From contig CM072812.1 of assembly GCA_037013495.1 (NCBI GenBank), positions 62,404,938 through 62,468,937 of the forward strand: 64,000 nucleotides of DNA. Direction: 5' to 3'. The stretch is from Hippophae tibetana. Its lineage: Eukaryota > Streptophyta > Magnoliopsida > Rosales > Elaeagnaceae. Under the pieces are notes generated by a model that worked only from the letters and a program-made list of their open reading frames with translations, was not told where the DNA came from and did not search any database. A program made the translations under genes and the position numbers. Shown one piece after another: positions 47,791 through 58,939 of the stretch. Numbering within the stretch: the first letter of the stretch is position 1; each line of letters starts with the position of its first letter.

Positions 47791-47875
47791 TTAGGAACAG
47801 CGTGAAATTTGTGCTAATTTATCAGCGTGTTAATTAGGAACAGCGTGAAATTTGTGCTAATTTATCAGCGTGTAA
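47791..47875 (+). repeat. Two tandem 43-bp repeats in the CACTA-C leader
   Basis: TTAGGAACAGCGTGAAATTT and the following 23 bp are repeated head to tail at 47,791 and 47,834. A partial third copy (TTAGGAACAACGT) follows at about 47,891. The leader 47,561-48,296 is otherwise T-rich and non-coding. Confidence 0.85.
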
Positions 47876-48296
47876 ATGTATTTCGTTAATTAGGAACAAC
47901 GTATTTTTGTATAAATTTTTGATTTAGTTATGTTTTTTTGTTTGCTTGTAATAATAATGTTTGAATTATTACTTGTATGTATTCAATAATATGTGAAATG
48001 TTTTGTGGGTTTGCTTGGATAAATTTATTTATACGTATAATTAATATTATTTTGTAATTATGATATAGTAACATGCTTAGAAATTAGAATCAACCGCGTG
48101 ATTGGTTTTTATATATATATTCATGAAACATGAACTGCCTGAACGTTTTAATTTGTATATAAATGGTTTTGTAAAATGATTAAAATGATAACTATTTTGC
48201 ATTATGTATGTTTTGATATATATTCTAATAATTAGGAAATTTATATATAATAATACATAATTAAGTAATATGTTTAATTACTGTCATTAATAGAAA

Positions 48297-51200
48297 ATGG
48301 ACAAATCTTGGATGTCAAAGTGTAGAATTGAGCAAAACTATATTTCTGGAGTTGAAAGTTTCATGGAATGTGCTTGTAGAACTAGTAATACTGGAAGTAG
48401 TATGATTCGATACCCATGCGTTAAATGTAAAAATGAGCGATTTCATGAATTTGATGAGGTTAAGTATCACCTTATCCGTAATGGTATTCTATTGAGCTAT
48501 AAATGTTGGTATTATCATGGAGAAAATATTGATAATACTCATGGAGAAAAGTATAATAAGAATGTGGGTGGATTACATACATCATATCATAATGTACAGA
48601 CAGAAAATATGTTTCGTGGTGTTGAAGATGAATTACGTGAGGATGATCCCGAAACCTTTAATAAACTTATAGAAGATGCCGAAAAACCGTTGTATCCAAA
48701 ATGAAAAAAATACACTAAGATGTCAGGATTGGTTCATTTGTACAATGTCAAGGCAAAACATGGTTTTTCTGACAAGGGATTCACAGAATTACTAACTCTA
48801 CTAGTCGATATGTTTCCTGAGGGTATTGAATTGCCATCTTCAATGTATGAAGTGAAGAAATCTCTTAGTCGATTTGGCATGGAATATCATAAGATTCACG
48901 CTTGTCCTAATGATTGCATTCTTTATAGAAAAGAATATGAGACATTACATGATTGTCCTATGTGTAAAGAATCGAGATGGAAGCATGGTACAAATGAGAG
49001 TACAACACATAAGAAAGGCGTGCCTGCAAAGGTTCTTTGGTACTTTCCTCCGATCCCTCGCTTTCAAAGATTGTTCAATAGTAAATATACATCAAAGATG
49101 TTGACTTGGCATTCAGATAATCAATCTGATGATGGGGTGCTACGTCATCCTTGTGATTCTCCAAATTGGAAAGTAGTAGATAATTTATCTCCTCAATTTT
49201 CATCTGATCCGCGCAATCTGCGTCTTGCCATTGCTGCTGATGGAATTAATCCACATAGTTCCCTCAGTAGTAGATATAGTTGTTGGCCAGTAATTATGGT
49301 AACATACAACCTTCCTCCCTGGTTGTGTATGAAAAGAAAATTCATGATGTTAACATTATTGATCTCAGGACCGAAACAACCCGGTGTTGATATTGATGTA
49401 TATTTGCAGCCTCTGATAGATGATTTAAAGACGTTGTGGAATGATGGTGTAAATGTTTACGATGCATATAAAGAAGAATACTTTAACTTGAAGGGGGTTC
49501 TTTTATGGACAATTAATGATTTTCCTACCTATGGAAACTTATCAGGACATGCAACAAAAGGTTACAAGGGATGTCCTATATGTAGTGATGGAACTTCTGC
49601 AAAGTATCTTGTTCATGGACGAAAGATGTCTTATAGAAAACATAGGAGATTTTTGCCATCTGGACACAAGTTTAGATACCAAAAGAAACCTTTCGATGGT
49701 GAAGAAGATCATGATCATGCAACTCGACCTTTGCGAGGTATTGAGATATTAAGGCAATTGAATGGGATGACATTCAAACGATATGGAAAGATGAAAAAAA
49801 AAACTCACCAAGTCTGGGAAACGAAGGAGGTCAACTAATGAAATTGGTGAAAATGAAAAAGATTTTGAACCGAATGGTTGTTGGAAAAAAAAAATCAATA
49901 TTTTGGGAATTGCCTTATTGGAAAGACCTACACATTCGTCACATCTTAGATGTCATGCACATTGAGAAGAATGTATGTGAAAGCTTGATTGGCACTTTAC
50001 TTAATATACCTGGAAAAACAAAGGATGGCATTAAAGCAAGATTGGATTTAAAGAAACTAGGCATACGACCTGAATTGGAACCAAGGGTGGAAAATGATAA
50101 GAATCGAACATACTTGCCACCAGCATCATATACAATGTCAACAAAAGAGAAGGATGTGTTTTGTAAATGTTTGGAAGGTGTGAAAGTTCCTGATGGTTAC
50201 TCATCCAACTTAAGAAATTTTGTGTCTATCACCGATAAGAGACTGTATGGATTGAAATCACATGACTGTCATATCTTAATGCAACAGTTATTACCAGTTG
50301 CTATTAGATTAATTCTTCCAAAACATGTTCGAATATCAATAATTCGGCTTTGTTCATTCTTCAATACCATATGCAAGAAATCTATATCAATTGGCGAGTT
50401 AAATTCTTTACAGAAAGAAATTGTAGAAACTTTGTGTCTAATTGAAAAATATTTTCCTCCTTCTTTCTTCGATATAATGATTCACTTATGTGTTCATTTA
50501 GTTCGAGAGGTTCAATTATGTGGTCCTACTTACTTAAGGTGGATGTATCCTTTTGAGAGATATATGCAAGTCCTTAAAGGATATGTAAATAATAGATATA
50601 GACCTGAAGGATGCATGGTGGAATGCTACATTGCTGAAGAGGCCATTGAGTTTTGTTCTGAATACTTTAGTGGTTGCACTGAAATTGGGAATCCTACGCA
50701 CAAGTTATTCTTAGAACGTCACATGATCCAAGTAGGTAACCCTATGCTTGGTGGAAGTAAGAAATTATTTATTGATCGCACTCGATGGGAAAAAGCACAC
50801 CGAATCATTTTGGTAAATAATAACGAGGCACAACCGTACATAGAGTAAGTGATGTTCATTGTTTCATCTTTTATTTAACTATTAATGATGATATATAACT
50901 TAATATATATTTAATAACGTTACAGGATGCATTTAAACTTATTGAAGATCGATCCTCGTTATAAAAAAAAGGAGGAGAAAAATGGTTGTATGATGAACAT
51001 AAGCGAGAGCTTATTAATTGGTTTCGCAACCACGTAAGTGTCACAAACAAAAAATCATGTATGTATCTTCCTATATATATTCAATGTTTTAAAACTTTGC
51101 TCTAAACACATTTCGTGTTTTTGTATACATAGATTCGAGGTGAACTCAAGAAACCCAATCATAAAATATCAGAAAGTTTACAATGGCTTGCACATGGCCC

Positions 51201-51807
51201 AAAATTCGATGTCAAATCATTTCATAGTTTCACAATAAATGGATCGAGGTTTACGACTCAAGCTAGGGACAAAGTCTGAGTAAATCAAAATAGTGGGGTG
51301 AAGATGGTTGCACAAACTATGCAATTTTCCAGTTCAAAAGATGCTAATCCTGTCCTTTCTGATAGAACATATTATGGTATAATACAAGAGATTTGGGAAT
51401 TGGATTATGAGGTCTTCCATGAGACAGTATTCTTGTGTGATTGGGTCGAAGATGTTATCAATGTTGGATATAAAATAGATGATTTTGGATTTACTCTTGT
51501 AAATTTATCCAGGATAAGTCACATAGATGATCCTTTCACGTTAGCACTTCATGCAAAGCAAGTATTTTACGTGAGCGATCAAATTGATCCAATATGGTCT
51601 GTTGTGTTAACGCCTCCACAAAAAGAGTTTTACCATTGTGATGTTGTAGAAGATGATGACTCTATGCTTGATACATTAACCAATATTAGTAATTTCTCAA
51701 ATAAATTGCCTAATGTACGTGATGATCTAATTGATGATGATGATTCTTCGACATGGACTCGTAGTGATTGTGAAGGAATATATGTATACGATCAACAACC
51801 TAATTAA
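48297..51807 (+). pseudogene. CACTA-C transposase (TNP2-type, with DUF4218 and DUF4216)
   Basis: Role: excision and integration of the element. The Met at 48,297 opens the Transpos_assoc domain (MDKSWMSKCRIEQNYISGVE, IRYPCVKCKNERF). The TNP2 transposase core runs 48,720-49,830 (YEKIHACPNDC-like IHACPNDCILYRKEYE; CPICSDGTSAKYLVHGRKMS). DUF4218 is at 50,260-50,690 (HDCHILMQQLLPVAIRLILP, YPFERYMQVLKGYVNNRYRP). Exon 1 ends at 50,844 (donor GTAAGT), then exons 50,936-51,033 and 51,133-51,807. The last holds DUF4216 (TYYGIIQEIWELDYEVFHET). Lesions are a TGA at 48,702-48,704, a TGA at 51,277-51,279, and frameshifts at A-runs 49,794-49,803, 49,885-49,894 and 50,963-50,970. Everything else is open, so the decay is slight and some indels could be sequencing errors. 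Confidence 0.88.
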
Positions 51808-51907
51808 ACATAATGTATGTTCTATATTGTTGTAATAACTCTTGTATATATGTGTGTTCCTAAAATTGTCAATTAATTTATATTTCTCCACTTTTTGCAG
51901 ATATTTC

Positions 51908-54900
51908 ATGGATATTCAGCTTGTAGATCCAAATGATCCATTGGGGTATTTGAAAAGAAGGGGTTGGGCGTATATACCTGATGCTCCACTTAACCCAGAT
52001 GATAGAATACCCGTTAAATTTGATGCTACTGGTAATCCACTAGGGGAAAATGGTCAACAATTGAAATCTTCTATTGGTCGACTGGCAAAGTCCAGTATAC
52101 CAATCAATATAAATCATTGGTCTGAGTTTGCCTATGCAGAAAAGTTTAAAATATGGATAACCATTTATGTAAGTCTCTTATATTTTATAATCAATATATA
52201 TATTATATATATTGATTGTATCTAATCTTTTGTACTGTGTTTTTACAGAATCGTTACAAATTCGATGACAATTGGCAGGGCAAGTGTTATAAGATTGCAA
52301 ATAAGGCGTGGAAGGAATACAAGACTTCTAGATTGGCGAAAAATTATGTGTTTCCATATTTGGAAACACTTGATGAGAATGTGATATACAAAATCCCTGA
52401 AGGACACCCCTGGATTACACCTCAAGTTTGGAAAGACTTTGTGGATTATAGACGTTCAGAAGAATTTCAAATTATTAAAGAAGATCACTAGAATGTCCAA
52501 ATGCATAACATTCTTCCTAACCATACTGGGAGGTCTTCAAATCCTGAAGTTAGATTTCAAATGGTATTATTAATTTGTCTTAATTTTATAAATATTTTTA
52601 TATTAATTTTTCTCAATTTAATTTCATGTCATTGTTAATAAAATTTTCCTAATTTATGTAGGAAGCTGAATTGGATAGACCTGTTACCCGAATGGAATTG
52701 TACATAGAAACAAAGACTCCCAAAACGAAGAATGCAAGACCGATGAGTCAACGAGGAGAAGAACAATTAAATAAGTTGGTTAGTAATTTCGTTTGATAAA
52801 AAGTCTGACTGATACTTAATAATTGATGTAATAATGAATGATATGTTTGTGTGCTTTATTATTTGTAGAGAGCTGTTCAAGAAAAACTATACAGGGGTGA
52901 AATAATCGAAGAGCCTGGGAGAGATGCTTTATATCATGCAATCGGACGCGATCATCCTGGTCGTGTTAGGGGAGGTAGCCAATATGATGGTGCTATGGAG
53001 TATTTTAAAATTCCAAAACATAAGCCTCAGACGGTAAGTAAGGAGAAATACACTAAAATTGAAGAAGAATTCAACTCCTTTAAGGCCTCCGTGATGAGTG
53101 AGATTGTCACTCTAAAAGAACATCAATCATAACAATTGTTAGCCATGGTATCATGCTACAACCAGGGCATGCCATATTGGCCAAGCATGCAACCATCCAT
53201 GCCAGGCATACCACCTTCCATTCCAGGCATGCCACAATCCATGCCAAGTATGCCACCATTCATGCCAGGCATGCCATCCACACAATCTCATTGTGCTCAA
53301 ACTACATCCAGTATGGGATATAGCCATCCTATTGGTCCTCATTATATGTCAGGAATGCACATGCAATCAAGTAGTGGTTCATTTTCTCCAATGCAATCTG
53401 CACATTCTTACCATAAATCAAGCCAAGATGAACATATTGGTGAGAATGTACATCCAATAGCTACCCCACATGAGAGTCCTCCTCTATTTGATGAATCATA
53501 TGTGGTAAGATTTTAATTTTTAAATTCTTATTATATGTTTTATTTTTTATATATAACACTTAAATTTTTTACAGAATATGAAATGTTTGTTGAAACATCC
53601 TTCGTCAACGGACTATGTTGCTATTGGAACGGTACAACAATTGAGCGATGATCGGATGATTCATAATCAATATTTGCCTAATCATTGGCAAATAGTAATT
53701 GATCAATCATTGTTTCATGATTGTCCACTACCTGTGCCTTCTGATGCTACCACAGTCCAAGAGGCGATTGGACAGTATGTGGCTTGGCCGTCGATTCAAG
53801 TTGTTCTAAATTTTGACATGGTACTATTTTTTAACTTAAAAAATAACACTTGTTTACTACTATTATTTAATGTGATCTTATATTGTTACTAAAAATACAT
53901 ATATGATACTTTTTTGGTAGTCTATTATACCAGAACTCTTAAATGCGGCACATTTAAGAGATACCAAGCAAGTATCTCGTGCTAAATCTATGACTAGTGG
54001 CCAATCATCGTGCACCAAGTCATTCAAGAAGAAGCCTTGGAAAAAGTATAGTCATACTTATGCGTTACAGTTCAGTAGAAATCTTGGCAGTTTGATGACT
54101 ATTGTTGGGAGGGCATCTAGCATAAATGATGGATGGACTGTGCCACTTCCTATTGAAATTTCTGGTGTAGACATCGGCCAAACTTATATATCGATCGAGT
54201 GCTTGTTGCAAATATTTGAATATCAAATGATCGATTTAAGTATAATTCAAGTGTGGACAAGGTGAGTCCTCAATCTAGTTAGTTTTCTTTTATTTATGCA
54301 GAACATATATAATTATATTTATATTATCTAATTATATATATACATATATAGGGCTTGCTATTATCGACTTCAACATAATCACTCATCACATTTAGCAATG
54401 TTCTATGATTCTTTATATGTTAATCAATATCAAGAGAAGGATGTTAGCATCACAGCTAAACAATTATGTGATAGAGCATTAACGCCTAGCAGAAATCAAA
54501 AGTTGATAATCCCTTGGCCATTAAGGTTTGAACAAGGCCAAGATCATTGGATGTTGGTAATCATTGATATGTTCAATAATCATGCTTGGTACTGTGACTC
54601 AGCTTCCATAGAACTGAGTAAAGATACAAAAGCAGTTGTTGAAATGTAAGAGTTATATTTAGTTACATATTAGTTTTTTCTATTATTTTTTATAATATTT
54701 AATAAAAACTAATCGTTTTATATCTTGACAGGGCATGGAAGTTGTGGAACAAGTCTAGGGGCATTGTCCTTAAAAAATCTCATAAGCTTATATGGACAAA
54801 AGTTATGGTATGTACAATTCAATATTAATAATTTTATTAATTTTACAATTAAATAATAAGGATGTTCGAATATGAAAATTCATGTATACATGCTAATTTT

Positions 54901-55236
54901 TTTGTAGGTTCCACAACAAAATAATGGAGTCATGTGTGGTTATTATGTCATGAAGTTTATGAGTGAAATCATCACAAATATCAAAATTCCAATTGATGAT
55001 GTGGTAATATATTTTACCCATATACATACAAGTTTTAACATATTTGAGTTTGTTTTTGTAAATAAATGAAATCATATTCTTATTTTGATTTTGAATACAT
55101 GTAGTTCTTTGGTTGGAACAAGACGGGTTACGACCAGCAAATTTTTGATGATTTACGAGAGGAATGGGCAGAACACATGGTTCAAATTATATCATCGCAA
55201 GAAGAATCAGAAGAAGATTCTGATGATCTTGAATAG
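51908..55236 (+). pseudogene. CACTA-C second gene: TNPA-like region plus Ulp1 (C48) protease domain
   Basis: Ten exons can be drawn: 51,908-52,168, 52,249-52,563, 52,662-52,778, 52,869-53,504, 53,575-53,820, 53,921-54,261, 54,352-54,645, 54,732-54,807, 54,908-55,003, 55,105-55,236. All have GT/AG borders, all phases agree, and the total is 2,514 nt (838 codons). The N-terminal half contains NWQGKCYKIANKAWKEYKTS and GHPWITPQVWKDFVDYRRSE, the plant transposase-associated type. A coiled-coil segment follows, then a Met/Pro repeat. The C-terminus has Ulp1 signatures: QDHWMLVII (His), WYCDSAS (Asp), PQQNNGVMCGYYVMKF (Gln, Cys). An acidic tail ends at TAG. Two in-frame stops (TAG 52,489-52,491; TAA 53,130-53,132) break it. 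An acceptor just upstream (51,900) suggests a 5' UTR intron. Confidence 0.85.
53180..53282 (+). repeat. Met/Pro-rich coding repeat
   Basis: Imperfect 12-24-bp units coding SMPGIPPSIPGMPQSMPSMP-type sequence within exon 4 of the second gene, with CCATGCCAGGCATGCC-like palindromic DNA. Likely a flexible linker. Confidence 0.75.
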
Positions 55237-55361
55237 CATATGACAACATAACAGTAAATTTTTTAATGATTTGGCCTTCTATATCTATTCTTGTGTCTGA
55301 AATCACTTGGTTGATGATGATTAATCATATATATGCTCATGTATATAGGGGAATGCATTGT

Positions 55362-55640
55362 TTATAAATATGAATTTATCTGGAATCTCTGCTAGTATTT
55401 TTAATGATATATAATGAGTTCTAAATGTACAAATCAGGTGTACGTACGTCGGTCCGATTTGTTTCTTGGTTTGTATGAGTTTTGGTGCATATAAACGTGT
55501 TCCATATGTTTAAGGGCACCAAAACTCACACAAGCTTAGCCAAGAAATCGAAGTTACATGTAATTGATTTCATATTTAGAGTTCATTATATATAGCATTA
55601 AAAAATAGTAGTAGAGATTCCAAATAACTTCATATATAGA
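55362..55640 (+). ncRNA. Foldback (MIR-like or long hairpin) derived from a PMD gene
   Basis: Arms 55,362-55,489 and 55,515-55,640 are imperfect inverted copies. AAATATGAATTTATCTGGAA reads the same as the complement of ATTCCAAATAACTTCATAT, and GAGTTTTGGTGC pairs with GCACCAAAACTC. Both arms match the PMD fragment at 39,030-39,150 (ATGAACTCTAAATATGAAAT is exact in the complement of the right arm). A loop of about 25 nt separates them. It lies 126 nt after the stop of the Ulp1-domain gene and 596 bp before the right end of the element. Whether it is transcribed or processed is unknown. Confidence 0.6.
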
Positions 55641-56040
55641 CAAATGATTAATAATGCTAATATGAGTTCATCGAATGTCGTTGTACGTGCTAATCTCAAT
55701 AATGATTTAATTTCTTCATTCGTACGTCTGAAGTTTAGACTACTTTTTTGATGTATGTTTTACGTGCTCATGTATGTAGGAGAATATTTGTTATATGGAT
55801 CAGCTTTTTTTCCCATAATGCTTGTGAAGGCCAATCAAGATTGTAAGCCAACCAAGCTTACTCGATAGCATAATTTGACGACATTATTTTATTTGTAATT
55901 GAAGTTATTTATATGCATTATTTTATTTTGTAATAAATTTAATTATTAAGTCATTAAATATATTTATATTGTTAATTATTCAGTATTATTATTTATATTT
56001 TAGTGTTTTTATGTTATTTATATATACTGTTATACGAAAA
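55641..56040. other. CACTA-C 3' non-coding region
   Basis: AT-rich, no ORF, between the PMD foldback and the right subterminal repeats. Confidence 0.5.
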
Positions 56041-56069
56041 ATAAAATTAAAAATTAAAACAAATAAAAT

Positions 56070-56236
56070 GTAGAGTCGGTTCATGCCGTGAACCGACTCT
56101 ACGTGTAGCGTCGGTTCATACCGTGAACCGACTCTACCTGTAAAGTCGGTTCACGGCATGAACCGACTCTACAATTTAAGTCTCTGAATTTAAAGTCGGT
56201 TAAAAACCGACTTTTATACCCCTTTTTGTAGTAGTG
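56070..56236. repeat. Right subterminal repeats and TIR of CACTA-C
   Basis: Three hairpin-forming pairs GTCGGTTCATGCCGTGAAC/CGACTCTAC, then TTTAAAGTCGGTTAAAAACC and the TIR ending GTAGTAGTG. Confidence 0.85.
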
Positions 56237-56522
56237 AAAAGACCTTGAGTCATCACTTGCACTAGAATATTTGGGGCTTTCCTAGAAACCTAAGCTAGAA
56301 ATTAAGGTCTCTTCTCTGTGTATTCTATAAAAGAACAAAGGGTAAGGTATGAGAATAAGGGATTACCAAAGGTCAAGTTTGAAAATAAAAGAAAGTGATT
56401 CTTTAAAAACCAACCTGAAAAGAAAGTAGAAAAGTGTTAGGTTCTTGACGCTTGAACTCTAAAAACTCAAAAAAACAAAACTATAGTCCGAGCAGAATCT
56501 TACCACCATACAGACAAAGCCT

Positions 56523-56863
56523 ACCCGAGATACCCTATCCATAAGGAAGAATGCCCTAAATGACGTATCTGACTCGATTGGCTTGAATCACACTAGCATG
56601 TAGGAGGTCAGTCCCAAAAGAGCGCTCTCCCTATAAGTTTGACCACTAGCTCGAGCTAAGGTCAACCTTAATACGTAGAAAATTGTATGTTTTATACCAA
56701 TTGTATCCCTCTGACACCCCTATATGTGTACACATTGTATGATTGACATATGTACATGTGATGTTCTATAAATAGATGAGCTTCTCATGGAATCCACACA
56801 TTGAGTCAATTATCTTAACTTCTCTCTAAGTTTTCTCTCTGTAAATCGGATCAACCTCAAACA
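56523..56863 (+). repeat. 3' LTR of Gypsy-2
   Basis: It aligns with 35,095-35,440 (GGAGGTCAGTCCCAAAAGAG, GCTCGAGCTAAGGTCAACCT, TACCAATTGTATCCCTCTGA). It ends CTCAAACA. Its first part is more diverged than the rest. Confidence 0.75.
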
Positions 56864-57870
56864 ATGAACTTATTGAAAAATTTAGTTTTGTAAAATGAAA
56901 ATTATTGTTTCTCCACCAATTTGTTAAATTTTTTAGTTTTTTTTTTTGGTTGCTTAGACCTATATGAATTTAGATTTCTATTTTTTTGGTTTAAAAATAT
57001 AATTTGTTTTGGAATTTTTAGATGATTTTGTGATGTTGGATTGAATTGGTATAAAGGTGCATATAATATCTTGTATGAAAATCTGTTCTCTTATCTATTT
57101 CATACTTGATTTCTTATTTAATTTGTAGGATAGTTTTTCTGTTGTCTTGTCTAGTTTCAGTTTTTACATTGCAATAGTTTTGTGCTTTTTGATATTTGCA
57201 TGCTATGCCAATTTGTGATACCATCTAGATTTCTTGGTAGAATTGGCTGATTGGTTGAAGATTGAAACATGTAACATGCTTGGATTGTTTTTAAAATACT
57301 CACTCTTTAATTGGCTTATTTGGCTAGTGGTTGCGTTAGTTTATGTGCTTATATTTTTTGATACTAATACACTATATTATTCTTCCTTCCTTAGTATTTG
57401 TCTATTTGATGGTCATTATAGATCACTTCCCCTCTATTTTTTGGATGTTTTTTTATGATTTGAATCTTATTACTTTGACATTCTTCCCAGGTTGTACCAA
57501 GTTTGGATATAAAGGGATTTGTTTTTTTTATTTCAAGACATGGAACAAATATACTTCAAGTTCAAGTGCTTCCAATGTAGGGTTGTTTCCTTTGCAGAAG
57601 TACTTCATTGGTAATTTCTTATCCTTGGAGATTTTCTTCTGGTTTCCTTTGTTAATTGCACTTAGTGATTTGTTACTCTTAAACGATCACTGCAAGAGGC
57701 GTAATGCCAGTAATTTCTGAGATATGTGTTGGATCTTTAGAGCATTTCTTTCAGTAGATATTCATCATTGTTTTTAGTATTTACTTTTTTTCTTCTCTTT
57801 ATACATTTGTCAACTAGGATAGTGGGGGAATCTTATTATAATTAATATCTAACAAAAACAATTTCTTTAG

Positions 57871-57922
57871 CGCATTGCCGATACAACATCAAGTCAAAAT
57901 TTCTGCAAAATCATCTTCTGGG
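57871..57922 (+). CDS. Candidate exon (52 nt), unrecognised gene
   Basis: Acceptor TTTCTTTAG, then RIADTTSSQNFCKIIFW plus one base, then donor GTATTA. Phase joins the next candidate exon at 58,881. Confidence 0.2.
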
Positions 57923-58880
57923 GTATTAGCTTATGACATTGATTTCTTGTGTGTTTCCATATCTAATACTTTGGTGTTTCTTTAATCTTGTTATTTTTAC
58001 CTCATTGCAGGGGTTAGTTTGCCTATTTGCTTTTTGAAGCTTTTAATAACCTATACTATATACGTAAGTAAGTTGAGTTTGTGCAGATTGTTTACTTAAC
58101 TATTATTACGTTTATACTATCATATGTGATGGGTACATCATAGAAGTGGTCGAGTAACAATTAGATGAAGATTTGTGAAATTCTTTCACATTTGAATGAG
58201 ATAACTGTTAGTAAATGTTATGGAACCCCTGGGTGACACTATCATCATCTAGTATATGTTTTTTTTCCTGGATCAATATTTTGTTGTTGCTTCCTATAGT
58301 TGTGCCAATATTTTCTACAATTGTTGTCCTCACTTAATGTTTGTATACTTCTAAAGTGGGTATGTGATATAAAAACTTGTAAATTATCCAACATCTCTTA
58401 CTACACAAGTCTACATGTGTCTTATGACCATTTTCCTTGAACTTTCATATATATGGGCTATCGAAGCTATTATGGCTTAATTGTTTACTCTACGATCTTT
58501 ATTTCCTGGTGCTAAGTTTGTGTATCCATAAAACTTATAAAAATACAGTGATACATTTATTGGTTGTTCAAGTTGGATAATAAGATATTAGTTTCTCAAA
58601 ATTTTCCCACTTTGTTTTTACAGTGAAACAAATGAGATCTACAAAATATGTAGTGTGATAGGTAGTCCAACTAAGGATTCCTATGTCCATATTTAATACT
58701 TAGAATGTATATGTTTCTCATGAAACTTTGCTATATTTTTTTTAATATTAGAGGTAGTTTAGCAATGTTAATCTACCACACTTATATAAAGTGTTAATCA
58801 TGTAAGCTAGGTTCTCATGCATTTATCGTGATTTCCACTATGTTTGATATGTCCTTTACTTTTACTATCACAACTACCAG

Positions 58881-58939
58881 GCATCCATATGCCTGCCCTG
58901 ATTTCATCTGCTAGTGATGATGCACATAGCCTTATTAAG
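58881..58939 (+). CDS. Candidate exon (59 nt), unrecognised gene
   Basis: Acceptor CAACTACCAG and strong donor GTAAGATT. With the preceding phase it reads GIHMPALISSASDDAHSLIK without stop. A following acceptor at 59,525 (CTTGCAG) would give RPQTK and a stop, or another phase. Product not recognised. Confidence 0.3.

Larger units (their letters stand above)
47360..56236 (+). mobile_element. Complete CACTA element (CACTA-C), 8,877 bp, TSD AAA
   Basis: The left end CACTACTACAAAAAGGGGTA and the reverse-complemented right end agree at 28 of the first 29 positions. AAA flanks both sides (47,357-47,359; 56,237-56,239). Subterminal repeats built on GTCGGTT(G/C)A and AACCGACxCTA lie at 47,395-47,560 and 56,070-56,215. 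Inside are the transposase gene, a Ulp1-domain gene, and a foldback of PMD origin. It sits in the antisense-ORF region of Gypsy-2. Genes have a few lesions, so it is recently inactive, or active only with help. Confidence 0.93.
35066..56863 (+). mobile_element. Ty3/Gypsy Tat-lineage element with three nested insertions (Gypsy-2)
   Basis: LTRs at 35,066-35,440 and 56,523-56,863 align (shared CCAATTGTA-CCCTCTGACACC, ACATATGTACAT-TGATGTTC, AATTATCTTAACTTCTCTC). Internal order on the plus strand is gag, protease, RT start, integrase end, then a tandem array and an antisense ORF. Nested inside are CACTA-D (38,186-40,738, replacing most of RT-RNase H-integrase), a solo LTR (42,765-44,743) and CACTA-C (47,360-56,236). 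It is the same family as Gypsy-1. No matching TSD was found. Confidence 0.85.

Noticed and set aside
53151..53342. Minus-strand Trp/His-rich ORF
   Set aside because: Mirror of the Met/Pro repeat in exon 4 of the Ulp1-domain gene.
57343..57720. 125-codon plus-strand ORF looking like a membrane protein
   Set aside because: Hydrophobic only because the DNA is T-rich; splice-like sites inside and no recognisable domain. Treated as intron-like DNA.
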